Shown: positions 1-7,882 of the stretch, piece after piece
How the letters are laid out: every line of letters begins with the position of its first letter
Position numbering within the stretch: position 1 is the stretch's first letter
DNA from: Candidatus Aphodousia faecigallinarum
GTDB taxonomy: Bacteria > Pseudomonadota > Gammaproteobacteria > Burkholderiales > Burkholderiaceae_F
Assembly: GCA_018714755.1 (NCBI GenBank)
Contig: DVMY01000105.1
Coordinates: 1-59,516 of the forward strand
Direction of reading: 5' to 3'
DNA: 59,516 nt
The notes under the pieces: generated by a model
The model's input: the letters and a program-made list of their open reading frames with translations, nothing else
Told to the model about the DNA's origin: nothing
The model's database searches: none
Made by a program: the position numbers and the translations under genes

Positions 1-45
1 TCGGCAAAACCTTTGTTAAGGTGACGCGGTTTTAGGACAGAATGA

Positions 46-101
46 TAAAAAAGGGGGTGTTGATAAAGTCGGCAATAACCGACGGAGTTTAACACCCCTT
101 T
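46..101 (-). terminator. Large hairpin with U-tract on the minus strand
   Basis: An outer stem (51-61 with 91-100, one bulged G) encloses an inner stem GTCGG/CCGAC (68-72 with 79-83). On the minus strand the outer stem is followed by a run of U. It lies four bases after the stop codon of the small leftward reading frame and is best read as its terminator, although the nested two-stem shape is elaborate for that. Confidence 0.6.
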
Positions 102-104
102 GTC

Positions 105-338
105 TTACCTACGATACTTATACTTGTATGAGTCTCTAGCTATTTCGTTAGGTTGTTTCATTTTCTTTTTTCTCACACGATCAGCAAGTCTTTTAGCGGA
201 AGGTTTTTTAAATTTCTCAGGAATTAAATCTTTGGGAGCTTCCCAATATTTAAAGTTACCTTTGCCATCAAGAAAGCGAAACAATTTCCTAGTATTCAGT
301 CCTAATGCTCTTATCTATTTCATTGATGTACACTTCAT
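105..338 (-). pseudogene. Small leftward gene with an in-frame amber stop (broken or start-less)
   Basis: On the minus strand a frame reads MKCTSMK, then TAG, then 70 residues rich in Lys/Arg (IRALGLNTRKLFRFLDG ... ARDSYKYKYRR) before TAA. The composition, with many charged residues, one tryptophan and a basic tail, looks like a genuine small nucleic-acid-binding protein, and a terminator hairpin follows directly. No clear ribosome binding site is seen, and the only in-frame starts after the TAG are weak (TTG). I do not recognise the family. It could be a decayed gene of the mobile element, or a shorter protein starting downstream of the stop. The overlapping rightward frame has no such character. 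Confidence 0.4.
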
Positions 339-353
339 TAGTGCTGATGAGTT

Positions 354-376
354 CTATCGAGGAAGTCTGCCGATAG
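354..376. repeat. Short inverted repeat CTATCG/CGATAG
   Basis: A 6-bp inverted repeat (354-359 and 371-376) with an 11-base spacer lies upstream of the small leftward gene. It could be a protein-binding site; there is no supporting context. Confidence 0.25.
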
Positions 377-508
377 CTAAGTATCAGGTCTAGCAGCACC
401 GCACCTGACAGCTCACAGCAAAAAGCCTTTTAACAGAGAAGTTTTGTAAGTCATTGGCCCAGTCTAGATTGTTCATCCTTTGGAAGGGACCCAAATATCA
501 CAGGACAG

Positions 509-542
509 CCTCTATAACTTAAAATCGTTATAGAGGTTTTTT
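509..542 (+). terminator. Perfect hairpin plus T-run, overlapping the start signal of the next small frame
   Basis: CCTCTATAAC (509-518) pairs perfectly with GTTATAGAGG (527-536) and is followed by six T. By itself this is a Rho-independent terminator. The 3' arm also contains AGAGG, which sits at normal Shine-Dalgarno distance from ATG at 543. Folding would therefore both terminate transcription and hide the ribosome site. Confidence 0.7.
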
Positions 543-809
543 ATGAATAAAAAAGAAATTATTGAAGAAGTCGTTGTAAATGATAGGACTAATCCTAAAC
601 ATCTTTAATTGCCGTAAATCAATTATTTAAATTAAACGTTGTTTTTTATCCCCGGTACATCGTAAATAGATTCAGAAGATGGCAAACTGTTTACAAAATT
701 TCATTTGTACCGAGACAAAGGAGATTTTTACGAACCTTCGAATATGCCAATTCGAAACCTGACAGAACTTGCCTCTGAGCTGTACCTTTCTTTGTTATTC
801 GGTCTTTGA
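543..809 (+). pseudogene. Frameshifted remnant of a small (about 90-residue) gene
   Basis: ATG at 543 opens MNKKEIIEEVVVNDRTNPKH and stops at 606. Protein-like sequence continues in another frame (SLIAVNQLFKLNVVFYPRY, from 602). It then returns to the first frame (SEDGKLFTKFHLYRDKG ... ELASELYLSLLFGL, from 672) to a TGA at 807. Two compensating shifts in about 70 bases would restore one continuous protein ending just before the next gene, so this is most simply a decayed gene. I do not recognise the family. A sequencing error at two homopolymers is the alternative. Confidence 0.45.
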
Positions 810-842
810 ATAACAAAAAATGCAACTAATAGGAATGAAATT

Positions 843-1715
843 ATGTCCATAGAGAGAAGTCAAACAAAAGGAGATACGCAATTTTTTAACGGTAATCACT
901 TTGAATCTAGTGGAGATGTACTTTCTGCTCTTTTAGGAGATGAATTTGATGTAACTGACACACTCAAATTGATTATTCCAGATGCGAAACCTAGAGATGG
1001 TGATAAAGATCGTTGTGGTGGATTTGTGTGTCTTCAAGAAGCAACAATGTCTGAAGAGCAACCCCATGCGCTAGTTTATTGTTTGATGCATTCCCAAACA
1101 AAGAGATTGGCATCCAAGTATATCGATTTTGAATTCGCAGGTAGTCCGTGCGTTGCTGAAGTTAAAGCTATCTATGAGTGGGAAGATGGATTTATTGGAG
1201 AAGTCTCCTTCGACAATGAAGATTGGCCTTATCCTGCCAATTGTTTAGTAGTTGATTACTATCGTCACGAAAATAAAATCCAAATTGGTCAAAAAATTAG
1301 TATTGAGTTGTCGGCTGTTGCATTCAGTGCCCAAAAAGTACAACCGAAAGAATTCACTATTGATAAAGGACCGGCTTTTGAAATGTTCCGAAAGGAATTT
1401 TTAGACGAAAATCCAGATAAAACTGAAAAGGACTTTAAAGCCCCTCTTGTGAGTACTAAAGGTGCAGTTATTGTTTTTCCAGATCAAGACAACACATTTT
1501 ACAAGTGTGTTTTACCGATATTGGAATTGTCTGAGACTGTCATGTTGGGGCAACCTATTTATCAAATTAAAACAATCTTTATAAGAGAAGCCGTAGATGT
1601 CCAAGAAGATGTGATGGTGACGCTTTATGTACCAAAAAGAATCGTGAAAGACAGTCTTTCGGTTGGTGATGATTTAAATTGCTACTTACGTTTATATGCG
1701 AAAGTGAAGGTTTAG
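843..1715 (+). CDS. Unknown 290-residue protein, probable element cargo
   Basis: No family recognised. The protein is acidic, has no signal peptide or membrane segment, and has an AGGA ribosome site eight bases before the ATG. It seems to contain two related halves. Residues about 70-165 end in a segment like KIQIGQKISIELSAVAF, and residues about 205-290 end in a similar segment, VKDSLSVGDDLNCYLRLYA. Both are beta-rich with an 'I.IG..I...L...A' pattern, which hints at a duplicated OB-like or beta-barrel domain. It is transcribed alone, opposite to the transfer operon, and closed by its own terminator, as is common for cargo genes. Function is unknown; anti-defence or DNA-binding roles are only guesses. 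Confidence 0.8.
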   Translation: MSIERSQTKGDTQFFNGNHFESSGDVLSALLGDEFDVTDTLKLIIPDAKPRDGDKDRCGGFVCLQEATMSEEQPHALVYCLMHSQTKRLASKYIDFEFAGSPCVAEVKAIYEWEDGFIGEVSFDNEDWPYPANCLVVDYYRHENKIQIGQKISIELSAVAFSAQKVQPKEFTIDKGPAFEMFRKEFLDENPDKTEKDFKAPLVSTKGAVIVFPDQDNTFYKCVLPILELSETVMLGQPIYQIKTIFIREAVDVQEDVMVTLYVPKRIVKDSLSVGDDLNCYLRLYAKVKV

Positions 1716-1730
1716 AGCAATAACAGAAAT

Positions 1731-1760
1731 GCCCCAGAATTTTAGTCTGGGGCGTTTCCA
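1731..1760 (+). terminator. Terminator of the 290-residue cargo gene
   Basis: GCCCCAGA (1731-1738) pairs with TCTGGGGC (1746-1753), with a 7-base loop, followed by a T-rich stretch. Confidence 0.75.
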
Positions 1761-1929
1761 TTTTTGCTTTACCTCCCACTCCCGAAAGGAAGTGGAGTCG
1801 CCATTTTATAGAAAATAGATAACCCGCCTAATTGAGTAAGATCAACACTTGTTTTGAGTTTGTAGAGTTGATTTCAATGATTTTCTTTTGGGTTACCATT
1901 GAACTGTTAACTTTCTTTTTCTAAGCATC

Positions 1930-2004
1930 ATGGATAAAAACATTCTTGATTCAATCATCGATTTTTTCAAATCAATAGAATACAAAAAGCCTTCCAACCG
2001 CTGA
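1930..2004 (+). CDS. Possible 24-residue peptide in the convergent gap
   Basis: ATG at 1930 opens MDKNILDSIIDFFKSIEYKK and stops at 2002, just before the end of the leftward operon. The composition is plausible for an amphipathic peptide (alternating I/L/F with D/K), but there is no convincing ribosome site. It may be chance. Otherwise I see nothing firm between 1760 and 2012 apart from a small palindrome around 1788-1800. Confidence 0.15.
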   Translation: MDKNILDSIIDFFKSIEYKKPSNR

Positions 2005-2012
2005 TCAATAAT

Positions 2013-2639
2013 TCAACGTTGCGCCGGAAATAAATAGATGCAAGAAACTTGCAGAAATACCCAAATACCCGTAAGTATGAATGGAATTTCTGGAATTACT
2101 CTAAAAGGAAAAAGCCACACAAGTAAAATAAAAAATAGGACCAACTGAGCCAGATGGACTCGAATAGTTAACCAAAACGGTGCAACAAACAAGAATTTCC
2201 CTTGACGATTTTCTTTGTCCATTCGGTTGTACAGGAAAAGAACCGTAGCCATCGGTAAGAAGAAGGCTAAAGATACCACTAGGAAACCAGTGCGATACAT
2301 CGCTCTATAAGCTAACAAAATCATGTTGTCCAACGCTTGTTGAACGATCTGTTCCCACCTTACTTGATAAGCTGAATCAGGTAATTGCGCCCACTCAATT
2401 AATTGTGTGTGTATCTCTCTCCAGAATTGATCTGTAGAGAATTCATTTAAGCCAACCAATCCCCATACTGTCCATGGCCAATCGCCAAAAAAGCTCCTAA
2501 CATAGCTAATTTCAATATCGTATTGATACTGTAATGCCAGATTAGGGACAACCATTGAAGTGAACAAAATAATGCAAGAAATAGCGACCAGATACTCTGC
2601 CGGCATAGACTCAGGTCGCATAATTTGATCTCTATTCAT
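2013..2639 (-). CDS. DUF4400-type integrating-element membrane protein
   Basis: A protein of about 209 residues with a membrane segment near residues 20-37 and further hydrophobic segments in the C-terminal half (around 117-137, 156-180 and 185-205). A soluble loop between the first and second segments contains several Trp residues (FGDWPWTVWGLVG). This layout and its place directly after the coupling protein match the DUF4400 proteins that follow traD in SXT/R391-type elements. The start chosen is the ATG in ATGAATAG, which overlaps the upstream stop codon by eight bases and has AGAGG in front, indicating translational coupling. Its role in transfer is not established; a partner of the coupling protein in the inner membrane is likely. 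Family assignment is from recalled context, not a search. Confidence 0.65.
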   Translation of the reverse strand: MNRDQIMRPESMPAEYLVAISCIILFTSMVVPNLALQYQYDIEISYVRSFFGDWPWTVWGLVGLNEFSTDQFWREIHTQLIEWAQLPDSAYQVRWEQIVQQALDNMILLAYRAMYRTGFLVVSLAFFLPMATVLFLYNRMDKENRQGKFLFVAPFWLTIRVHLAQLVLFFILLVWLFPFRVIPEIPFILTGIWVFLQVSCIYLFPAQR

Positions 2640-4536
2640 TCTGACCTCTCTTTTGTTCATCAGGAACAACTATTGGGATCCTGCCTTTCATGACATATCC
2701 CCCTGCAACTATTGCAAAATATTCCAAATTAGGTAGCGCGCCTAGCAACGAGCTTGGAACTAACCGAGCATCTTTACTAACACACCGCTGAGCTAAATTC
2801 CCTGATCGTGCAGCAAAGCCACGTGAGTCCACAGTCAGACCATGCGAATATTCAATCGATAGTATCTGAGTTACAAGTGTCCGATTAGCAACAAAATCCT
2901 GAGTTTCTGGATCATTCAGACGAAAACACACTATGTTATTAGCATTCGCCAACGTTCTCATCGCTTGAGCAGAACTTCCACCTGATTTTGCGACAAAATC
3001 GGCAATCGTTTGAGTTGCTAAATAAAGTGAAAAATTGGCTCCTCGAGATTTATTAAGCATTTGTAGTAACGGCTCACACATAAACTCAGAAGCCTCATCT
3101 ACAAATATGGAAACTTTACTAGGACATTCTTCAAAGTTATACCTAGCCCCTGCAACAGCTTTTAAATCAGACAAAAACATACGACCTAAACATGCAGCTA
3201 AATAGGAGTCACTCAAGCCATCAAGTGCTAAGTAAACTACTGAACATTTTTGAATAATTTTCCGTGAATCAGTAAATAACCGCTTCCCATCGTTTGAAGC
3301 CGGAACCAACAAATCACGAAGACCTGTACGAATTAATACTTGCAATAACTGAAAAACTGATGTCGTGGTTTTTATATAATGATCTTTATCTCGCTCTGCC
3401 AACGCAATAAGTCTTTCGATTATGGGATTTTCCGAACTTTTCTCATACATATCCTTGAGCGTAGAGTATTGCTTTAACAATGCTAAGTTCCGTAGAGACT
3501 CGAGCTCTTTGCTACCTGTTTGAGATTTCTCAAAAAAAATCTTCAATGCTTTGACCGCTAATTCATGGCGGCGTAAGTAGTAGTACTGGAGATTTTCAAA
3601 TGACGGTTTCTGCCCTAAATAATTAATTCCCTCACATAGTGTTTCCAGTACATTTCGGCCCATTGCCACAAAAACATCTTTTTCTTCAAACGTATCCGTA
3701 ATCCGGGAAGCTATTTCACCAACATGACTGTAGTTTGCCAACAGATCAATTCCATAAGATATTTCAGGGTGAGCCAAATGAATCCGAATAAAACTATTCT
3801 CCTTTCCCAGGCTTTTGCATGCTTGATACATATTCTCTTCCATAGCTCTGTCACCCTTGGGATCAAGAACAATCACACACTCTCCTGCAAAAATACTCTG
3901 GAGAATTTGTTGCTCCATAAAACGAGACTTCCCCGCCCCTGTCGTTCCTAAGATTAATGTGTGTCCTGCCAAATTAGCAGAAGTTAAATAAAATGGTTGT
4001 TCCTCGCTCAATCCATGAATCCAGGGATATCCAGGTGTCCAAGATACTACTTGCTTTTCAACGGAAAAATTTTGAAAAAAACGTATAGGGTGACAAATCG
4101 AACTAAAAACGTCTTGAAAAAACATTGAGCAGAATAACGAGCGATTTCTCATTTTTCGGAAATAATCGCTCCAGCTTTGATTCAAGAACAGTTCTGTTTG
4201 TTGCCGTTGTTCTGCTGACCAAATAAAGCAATTTCCAAGCCATCGTTCTCCTGAACTCAGGTTTTTATTGACAAACTTTTTGAATTCTGAAAACGGGATT
4301 AATTCAACGGAATTTCTAAGAAATTGGGCAATAAAACGAAGATGTTTTAATGCTGGCTTAAACTTCACGAGCATCATTAAGGTGAACACTAAAACAACTG
4401 CCACACCAACGCTTTGAAATTGCTCGTATTTAGCCGCTACAAACGCATAAAAAATAATGCCGGCAACGCAAAGTAGAATTTGATATGCGCTACGATTCGG
4501 ACCCAAGTAATCCTGAATTTCGTTTATTTTCTTCAT
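2632..4536 (-). CDS. traD: Type IV coupling protein (TraD/VirD4-like ATPase)
   Basis: An inner-membrane ATPase that hands the relaxase-DNA complex to the secretion channel. About 634 residues: two membrane segments near residues 18-35 and 42-57, then a Walker A motif GTTGAGKS at about 197-204, a Walker B-like stretch VSIFVDEASEF in the C-terminal half, and a following segment (LYLATQTIADF) typical of TraD/TraG proteins. The start chosen is the ATG with GAGG seven bases upstream; it lies inside the 3' end of the relaxase gene (about 47-base overlap), so the two are probably coupled. The C-terminal segment after the ATPase domain is short. Order relaxase, coupling protein, DUF4400 protein matches SXT-like elements. 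Confidence 0.9.
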   Translation of the reverse strand: MKKINEIQDYLGPNRSAYQILLCVAGIIFYAFVAAKYEQFQSVGVAVVLVFTLMMLVKFKPALKHLRFIAQFLRNSVELIPFSEFKKFVNKNLSSGERWLGNCFIWSAEQRQQTELFLNQSWSDYFRKMRNRSLFCSMFFQDVFSSICHPIRFFQNFSVEKQVVSWTPGYPWIHGLSEEQPFYLTSANLAGHTLILGTTGAGKSRFMEQQILQSIFAGECVIVLDPKGDRAMEENMYQACKSLGKENSFIRIHLAHPEISYGIDLLANYSHVGEIASRITDTFEEKDVFVAMGRNVLETLCEGINYLGQKPSFENLQYYYLRRHELAVKALKIFFEKSQTGSKELESLRNLALLKQYSTLKDMYEKSSENPIIERLIALAERDKDHYIKTTTSVFQLLQVLIRTGLRDLLVPASNDGKRLFTDSRKIIQKCSVVYLALDGLSDSYLAACLGRMFLSDLKAVAGARYNFEECPSKVSIFVDEASEFMCEPLLQMLNKSRGANFSLYLATQTIADFVAKSGGSSAQAMRTLANANNIVCFRLNDPETQDFVANRTLVTQILSIEYSHGLTVDSRGFAARSGNLAQRCVSKDARLVPSSLLGALPNLEYFAIVAGGYVMKGRIPIVVPDEQKRGQNE

Positions 4537-6178
4537 AAATTTCCTCAATTAATACTTGATGCCCTTTAACATCAAGCTCGATCCTAATTCCCGGTCTTTT
4601 TAATTTGAGGAAAATTTTTACAACATTAGGCTGAATTCGATAATTTTTTAATAATTGTTCCAACGGAATGGAAGAAAAAATTCTCTTTCCTTTCTCTACC
4701 ACAATATCTGGAGCAAGTGATCCGTGATTTCGACTGTGAACCAAAAGCGTTTCAATTAAGCGAGATAAGAACTCTTTCAATTTATCATCAGGCATTGGTT
4801 CGCTCAGAACGCCCGTAATTTCTTGATTGGTCAAGGGTTTTACTTTTGAAGAAACCTCCTTATTTTTTGAAACCTTAAATGCATTCACAACATCTAATTT
4901 TGTCTCTGACGAGCATGTCTTTAACTGAGATATAGCTGCTTCGTCATTCTTCTCAAGTCCATTCAAAGAGATTTGACTAATCAAAGGATGGGACTTAATG
5001 AGACAAATAATTGCTTCAGTTTTTTTATTTTTAGATTTTTGTTCTTTTAAGTTATCAAATTTCCAAAAATAGGATTCTGTAGTTAATGTCTTATCATCCA
5101 TTTTCGATGGTTTTAATGCCCCGATTTCACTTAAAACCTTGACTAGACCCGATGCTGTGGTAGGGATAAAACCACAGCCATCTATTATCGATTGATAGTG
5201 AATTTCTTTAACAACATCATCTGTTAAATTTAAGAAAATCGCTTCTTTAGTGATTGACACGATGGATGATCTTAGGCTTGTTGGGGGAACATCCTTTTCG
5301 ATTAAATGACGTATCGTATTGATAACAAAATCACCTACGGGAGGGATTTCAGGTTTTAAGAATACTTCTCCTCTCACCTTAGCATTCATATCTTGTCTTA
5401 TAGATCCACTATCGGCACGCTTTAAGACGTAAGCTAAGGGACCTGCGTCTAAGACAATTGCATCTTCTATTGCCGTTAAAATTTGCGTATCACCATCCTC
5501 AGATAAATAGTTAATGACATTTGTTGGCAGCAAATGGATCAACGAGACACGAATTGATCGTAATTGATGTGCCTTGTGTTGGCGCTCTGGAAGCCAGTGA
5601 ACTAAATAATTATCAACATTATTTTGTTCTATCCAATCCAACAACGTTAGAGTATTGGGGTTCCACATTTGGCCCTGCTGATCAGTAACTTTTAAATCAA
5701 AAACTTTTCCTGAGTCATGCAATAGTCCCACCAAACAGCAAGCCAATATCCATTTATCTCGATTCAGATATTTGTCTTCTGGTGTTTTCGCGTCGAACTT
5801 GATTTCGTAACTCCCAATCTCAACAGCGATTTCAGCGCATTGCAAAGAATGAACTATCAGTCCTCCCGGATAAGAATGATGATGCGAAGCAGATGCAGGG
5901 AGCAAATGTACTAGACGAATTAATTTTTCCAATATCGGGAGTATCAACTCATCAAGTTTACTTTCCGATAACGGCAATGCATTACATAGCCTCTTTATAG
6001 ACTCTCTATGTTGCTGAAGTAAAAACTCAAATGATCTTGAGTTAAAAACATTTGTTTGCTTCTCGTTAGCACAAGTCGATAGTTGACACTCACTTTTTCC
6101 AAAAACATCAGCCAATTGCAAAGCCGCAACTTTAGCTTTGCTTTTTCCCTTTTTTGACCAAAACTTCAGATCAATCAT
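4490..6178 (-). CDS. traI: MOBH-family relaxase (TraI_2 domain)
   Basis: The enzyme expected to nick the transfer origin and pilot the DNA strand. About 562 residues. The N-terminal third has the TraI_2 signature: HLLPASASHHH (around residue 100) followed by PGGL...HSL about ten residues later, and an HD motif in LVGLLHDSGK around 155. This is the metal-binding HD-hydrolase fold of MOBH relaxases rather than the two-His HUH fold. The C-terminal region (about 480-560) contains a winged-helix-like stretch ending in a charged tail, consistent with the TraI_2 C-terminal domain. The ATG overlaps the MobI-like stop codon and has AGGA seven bases upstream; a TTG two codons earlier is less likely. 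The middle (about 380-450) is Lys/Ser-rich and looks like a linker. Confidence 0.88.
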   Translation of the reverse strand: MIDLKFWSKKGKSKAKVAALQLADVFGKSECQLSTCANEKQTNVFNSRSFEFLLQQHRESIKRLCNALPLSESKLDELILPILEKLIRLVHLLPASASHHHSYPGGLIVHSLQCAEIAVEIGSYEIKFDAKTPEDKYLNRDKWILACCLVGLLHDSGKVFDLKVTDQQGQMWNPNTLTLLDWIEQNNVDNYLVHWLPERQHKAHQLRSIRVSLIHLLPTNVINYLSEDGDTQILTAIEDAIVLDAGPLAYVLKRADSGSIRQDMNAKVRGEVFLKPEIPPVGDFVINTIRHLIEKDVPPTSLRSSIVSITKEAIFLNLTDDVVKEIHYQSIIDGCGFIPTTASGLVKVLSEIGALKPSKMDDKTLTTESYFWKFDNLKEQKSKNKKTEAIICLIKSHPLISQISLNGLEKNDEAAISQLKTCSSETKLDVVNAFKVSKNKEVSSKVKPLTNQEITGVLSEPMPDDKLKEFLSRLIETLLVHSRNHGSLAPDIVVEKGKRIFSSIPLEQLLKNYRIQPNVVKIFLKLKRPGIRIELDVKGHQVLIEEIYEENKRNSGLLGSES

Positions 6179-6788
6179 TCTCAATCCTTGATTTCAATAA
6201 CTCATCTAAGAAATACAGTCGTCTTGACAGAGATGCCAAAGCATCGTTTTCTTTTCTAAGCCGACATAACCTTTTTTCAACTATTGCTCCAGCAATGCGC
6301 ACCCAGTCAGGTTCTCTATCAAAAGCTGTAGATGGGATTGATTTGCTCTTCTTATTTATTCGTACATGCTTTGAAGTAAGGACCACTTTTACTTTTCGCT
6401 TAGCACCAACAGTGAAGCCTTTGACGTAACCCAAATAAGAGTGCCCTCGTCCCTTGGCTGATTGAATAACAGCATCGGATCTTAGTTCGTGAATATGCTT
6501 TTCAATACGCTCCCAATAAAAACTTACAGTCCCCCTATCTTTGTTATAACGCACCCTCGGATACAAAGATGTTTCGTCTTTGCTGAAACGTGTCTGTCGC
6601 ATCATTTCAACGTAGTCATCAGTAACTTTCACTCCTTCAAAGAAGAGAATTTCTCGAATAGTTTGGATAGATGCTTTTATTTGCCTAATTTCATTCAACA
6701 GAGCTTCATCTATTTCGTCCTGACAGACTTCTTGTCTCCGATCACATTCCAAGTTCTCAGCCAATACCATCCATTTTTGCTTCATCAT
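6171..6788 (-). CDS. MobI-like conjugative transfer protein
   Basis: About 205 residues, no signal or membrane segment. The pattern YNKDRGTVSFYWER, then a basic stretch (KGRGHSYLGYVKG), then a C-terminal helix with ...EKRLCRLRKENDALASLSRRL resembles the MobI(A/C) family, which binds the transfer origin and recruits the relaxase in SXT- and IncA/C-type systems. Position directly before the relaxase, with overlapping stop and start, supports an initiation role. GAGG precedes two consecutive ATG codons (6788 and 6785). Family assignment is from pattern memory and context; another relaxase accessory protein is possible. If it is MobI, the transfer origin may lie upstream or within the preceding gene. 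Confidence 0.55.
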   Translation of the reverse strand: MMKQKWMVLAENLECDRRQEVCQDEIDEALLNEIRQIKASIQTIREILFFEGVKVTDDYVEMMRQTRFSKDETSLYPRVRYNKDRGTVSFYWERIEKHIHELRSDAVIQSAKGRGHSYLGYVKGFTVGAKRKVKVVLTSKHVRINKKSKSIPSTAFDREPDWVRIAGAIVEKRLCRLRKENDALASLSRRLYFLDELLKSRIEND

Positions 6789-6838
6789 TGATCCTCAAAG
6801 TTCTATTACCTGCGGAACATGCCTCGTCCACTCCGCAA

Positions 6839-7882
6839 TTAATTCATAAACTCCATGAAATAAGTTCTAGATTTTTTGAACATCACTTTTTCAAAATAAC
6901 TAACGTAATAACCCCAACTTTCATCATCTATTGGCCAACCTAGAACTCGACACGTCAAAAACACAGATAAAGTAAATGTAATAACTGCTTGCGCTGGACG
7001 ACGAGGTTTGTCAGCCAATCTGGATAAAAAAGCTCTGATATAGCCGATTGCAATATCTTGTTCCTGTCCGACAAACCTATAGTCTTGTCGAGTTTTAAAA
7101 ACTTTTGACGGACGCTTAAAATCTTTCCTTGCTCTTGACTTAGCTTCTTGTTCACTCATTCCAACAAACATCAAAAGCCGAGATAGACACGTCTGCGAGA
7201 TTTGAATACTGTTCAAAAATTTAATTAGATTTTTTACCTCTGATTCAGAAAAAACAGACTTAAGCTTTAATACCTTTAATTTGTTAGGGTTTATCAAATA
7301 ATTCAAAAGAGCATTTTTCTTTTTCCTTTTTTCTGCAGATGTTCTCTTATCCACAAAATCTAAATAACTTGAAAACGCTGCTTGGCAAGGATCACTCTTT
7401 TTATTAAATAAAGAAGAGTTCCCACCCATCAATTCAAATTGATCTTCGTTCTCTTGAATTAGTAAAAGAAGAGCAAGTCGGTCAAAATCCTTTCGACCGA
7501 GAGATTCAACAGCTTTTGCTGGTAAATTGCTTACTAATTGGCAGAGTTCAGGAGAAACCTTTGCCAAATCTGACGCATAAGTCCAATATTTTTCTGCAAA
7601 AGCGTGTTGAAGCAATTGAACTGAGCATCGTAGGCTTGGATTCGCAGAAGCGTCAATTGCCCAACTGATATTGTTAATCAGTTCATTTTTCCTTTCAGGA
7701 AGCCCTATTCTGATAAAAGGAAAGATACCAATAACCGGTAAAACTGATAATCGTTGCAGCTTATTACGAGAATCTTCACTCAAAATCAATGTTTCTGGCC
7801 CAGATTCCGAAGCAAGGGTTTTCCAAAAATCGACCTCGATGCAAGTAGCTAACATTTCAACTACTTTCTGTTTAGTCAACAT
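6839..7882 (-). CDS. Unknown 347-residue operon protein
   Basis: Not recognised. A soluble, mostly helical, Lys/Leu-rich protein without signal, membrane segment or obvious catalytic motif. The central part (about residues 170-260) is very basic (KRTSAEKRKKKNALLNYLIN, then KLKVLKLKS) and the C-terminal part has Trp/Tyr-rich helices (WPIDDESWGYYVSYFEKVMF). The start chosen is ATG with AGGAG six bases upstream; this start overlaps the end of the upstream ATPase gene by eleven bases, so the two are co-translated. A TTG seven codons upstream has no ribosome site. The coupling suggests a partner of the ATPase in element DNA metabolism. Confidence 0.85.
   Translation of the reverse strand: MLTKQKVVEMLATCIEVDFWKTLASESGPETLILSEDSRNKLQRLSVLPVIGIFPFIRIGLPERKNELINNISWAIDASANPSLRCSVQLLQHAFAEKYWTYASDLAKVSPELCQLVSNLPAKAVESLGRKDFDRLALLLLIQENEDQFELMGGNSSLFNKKSDPCQAAFSSYLDFVDKRTSAEKRKKKNALLNYLINPNKLKVLKLKSVFSESEVKNLIKFLNSIQISQTCLSRLLMFVGMSEQEAKSRARKDFKRPSKVFKTRQDYRFVGQEQDIAIGYIRAFLSRLADKPRRPAQAVITFTLSVFLTCRVLGWPIDDESWGYYVSYFEKVMFKKSRTYFMEFMN

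Noticed and set aside
100-393. Rightward 97-codon frame at the left edge
   Set aside because: No ribosome site and unlikely composition; the opposite strand in this stretch carries a more protein-like basic frame.
1-2012. Integrase gene or type IV secretion genes of the element
   Set aside because: None of the frames in this part resembles a tyrosine recombinase or a VirB/Tra channel protein; they may lie outside the window.
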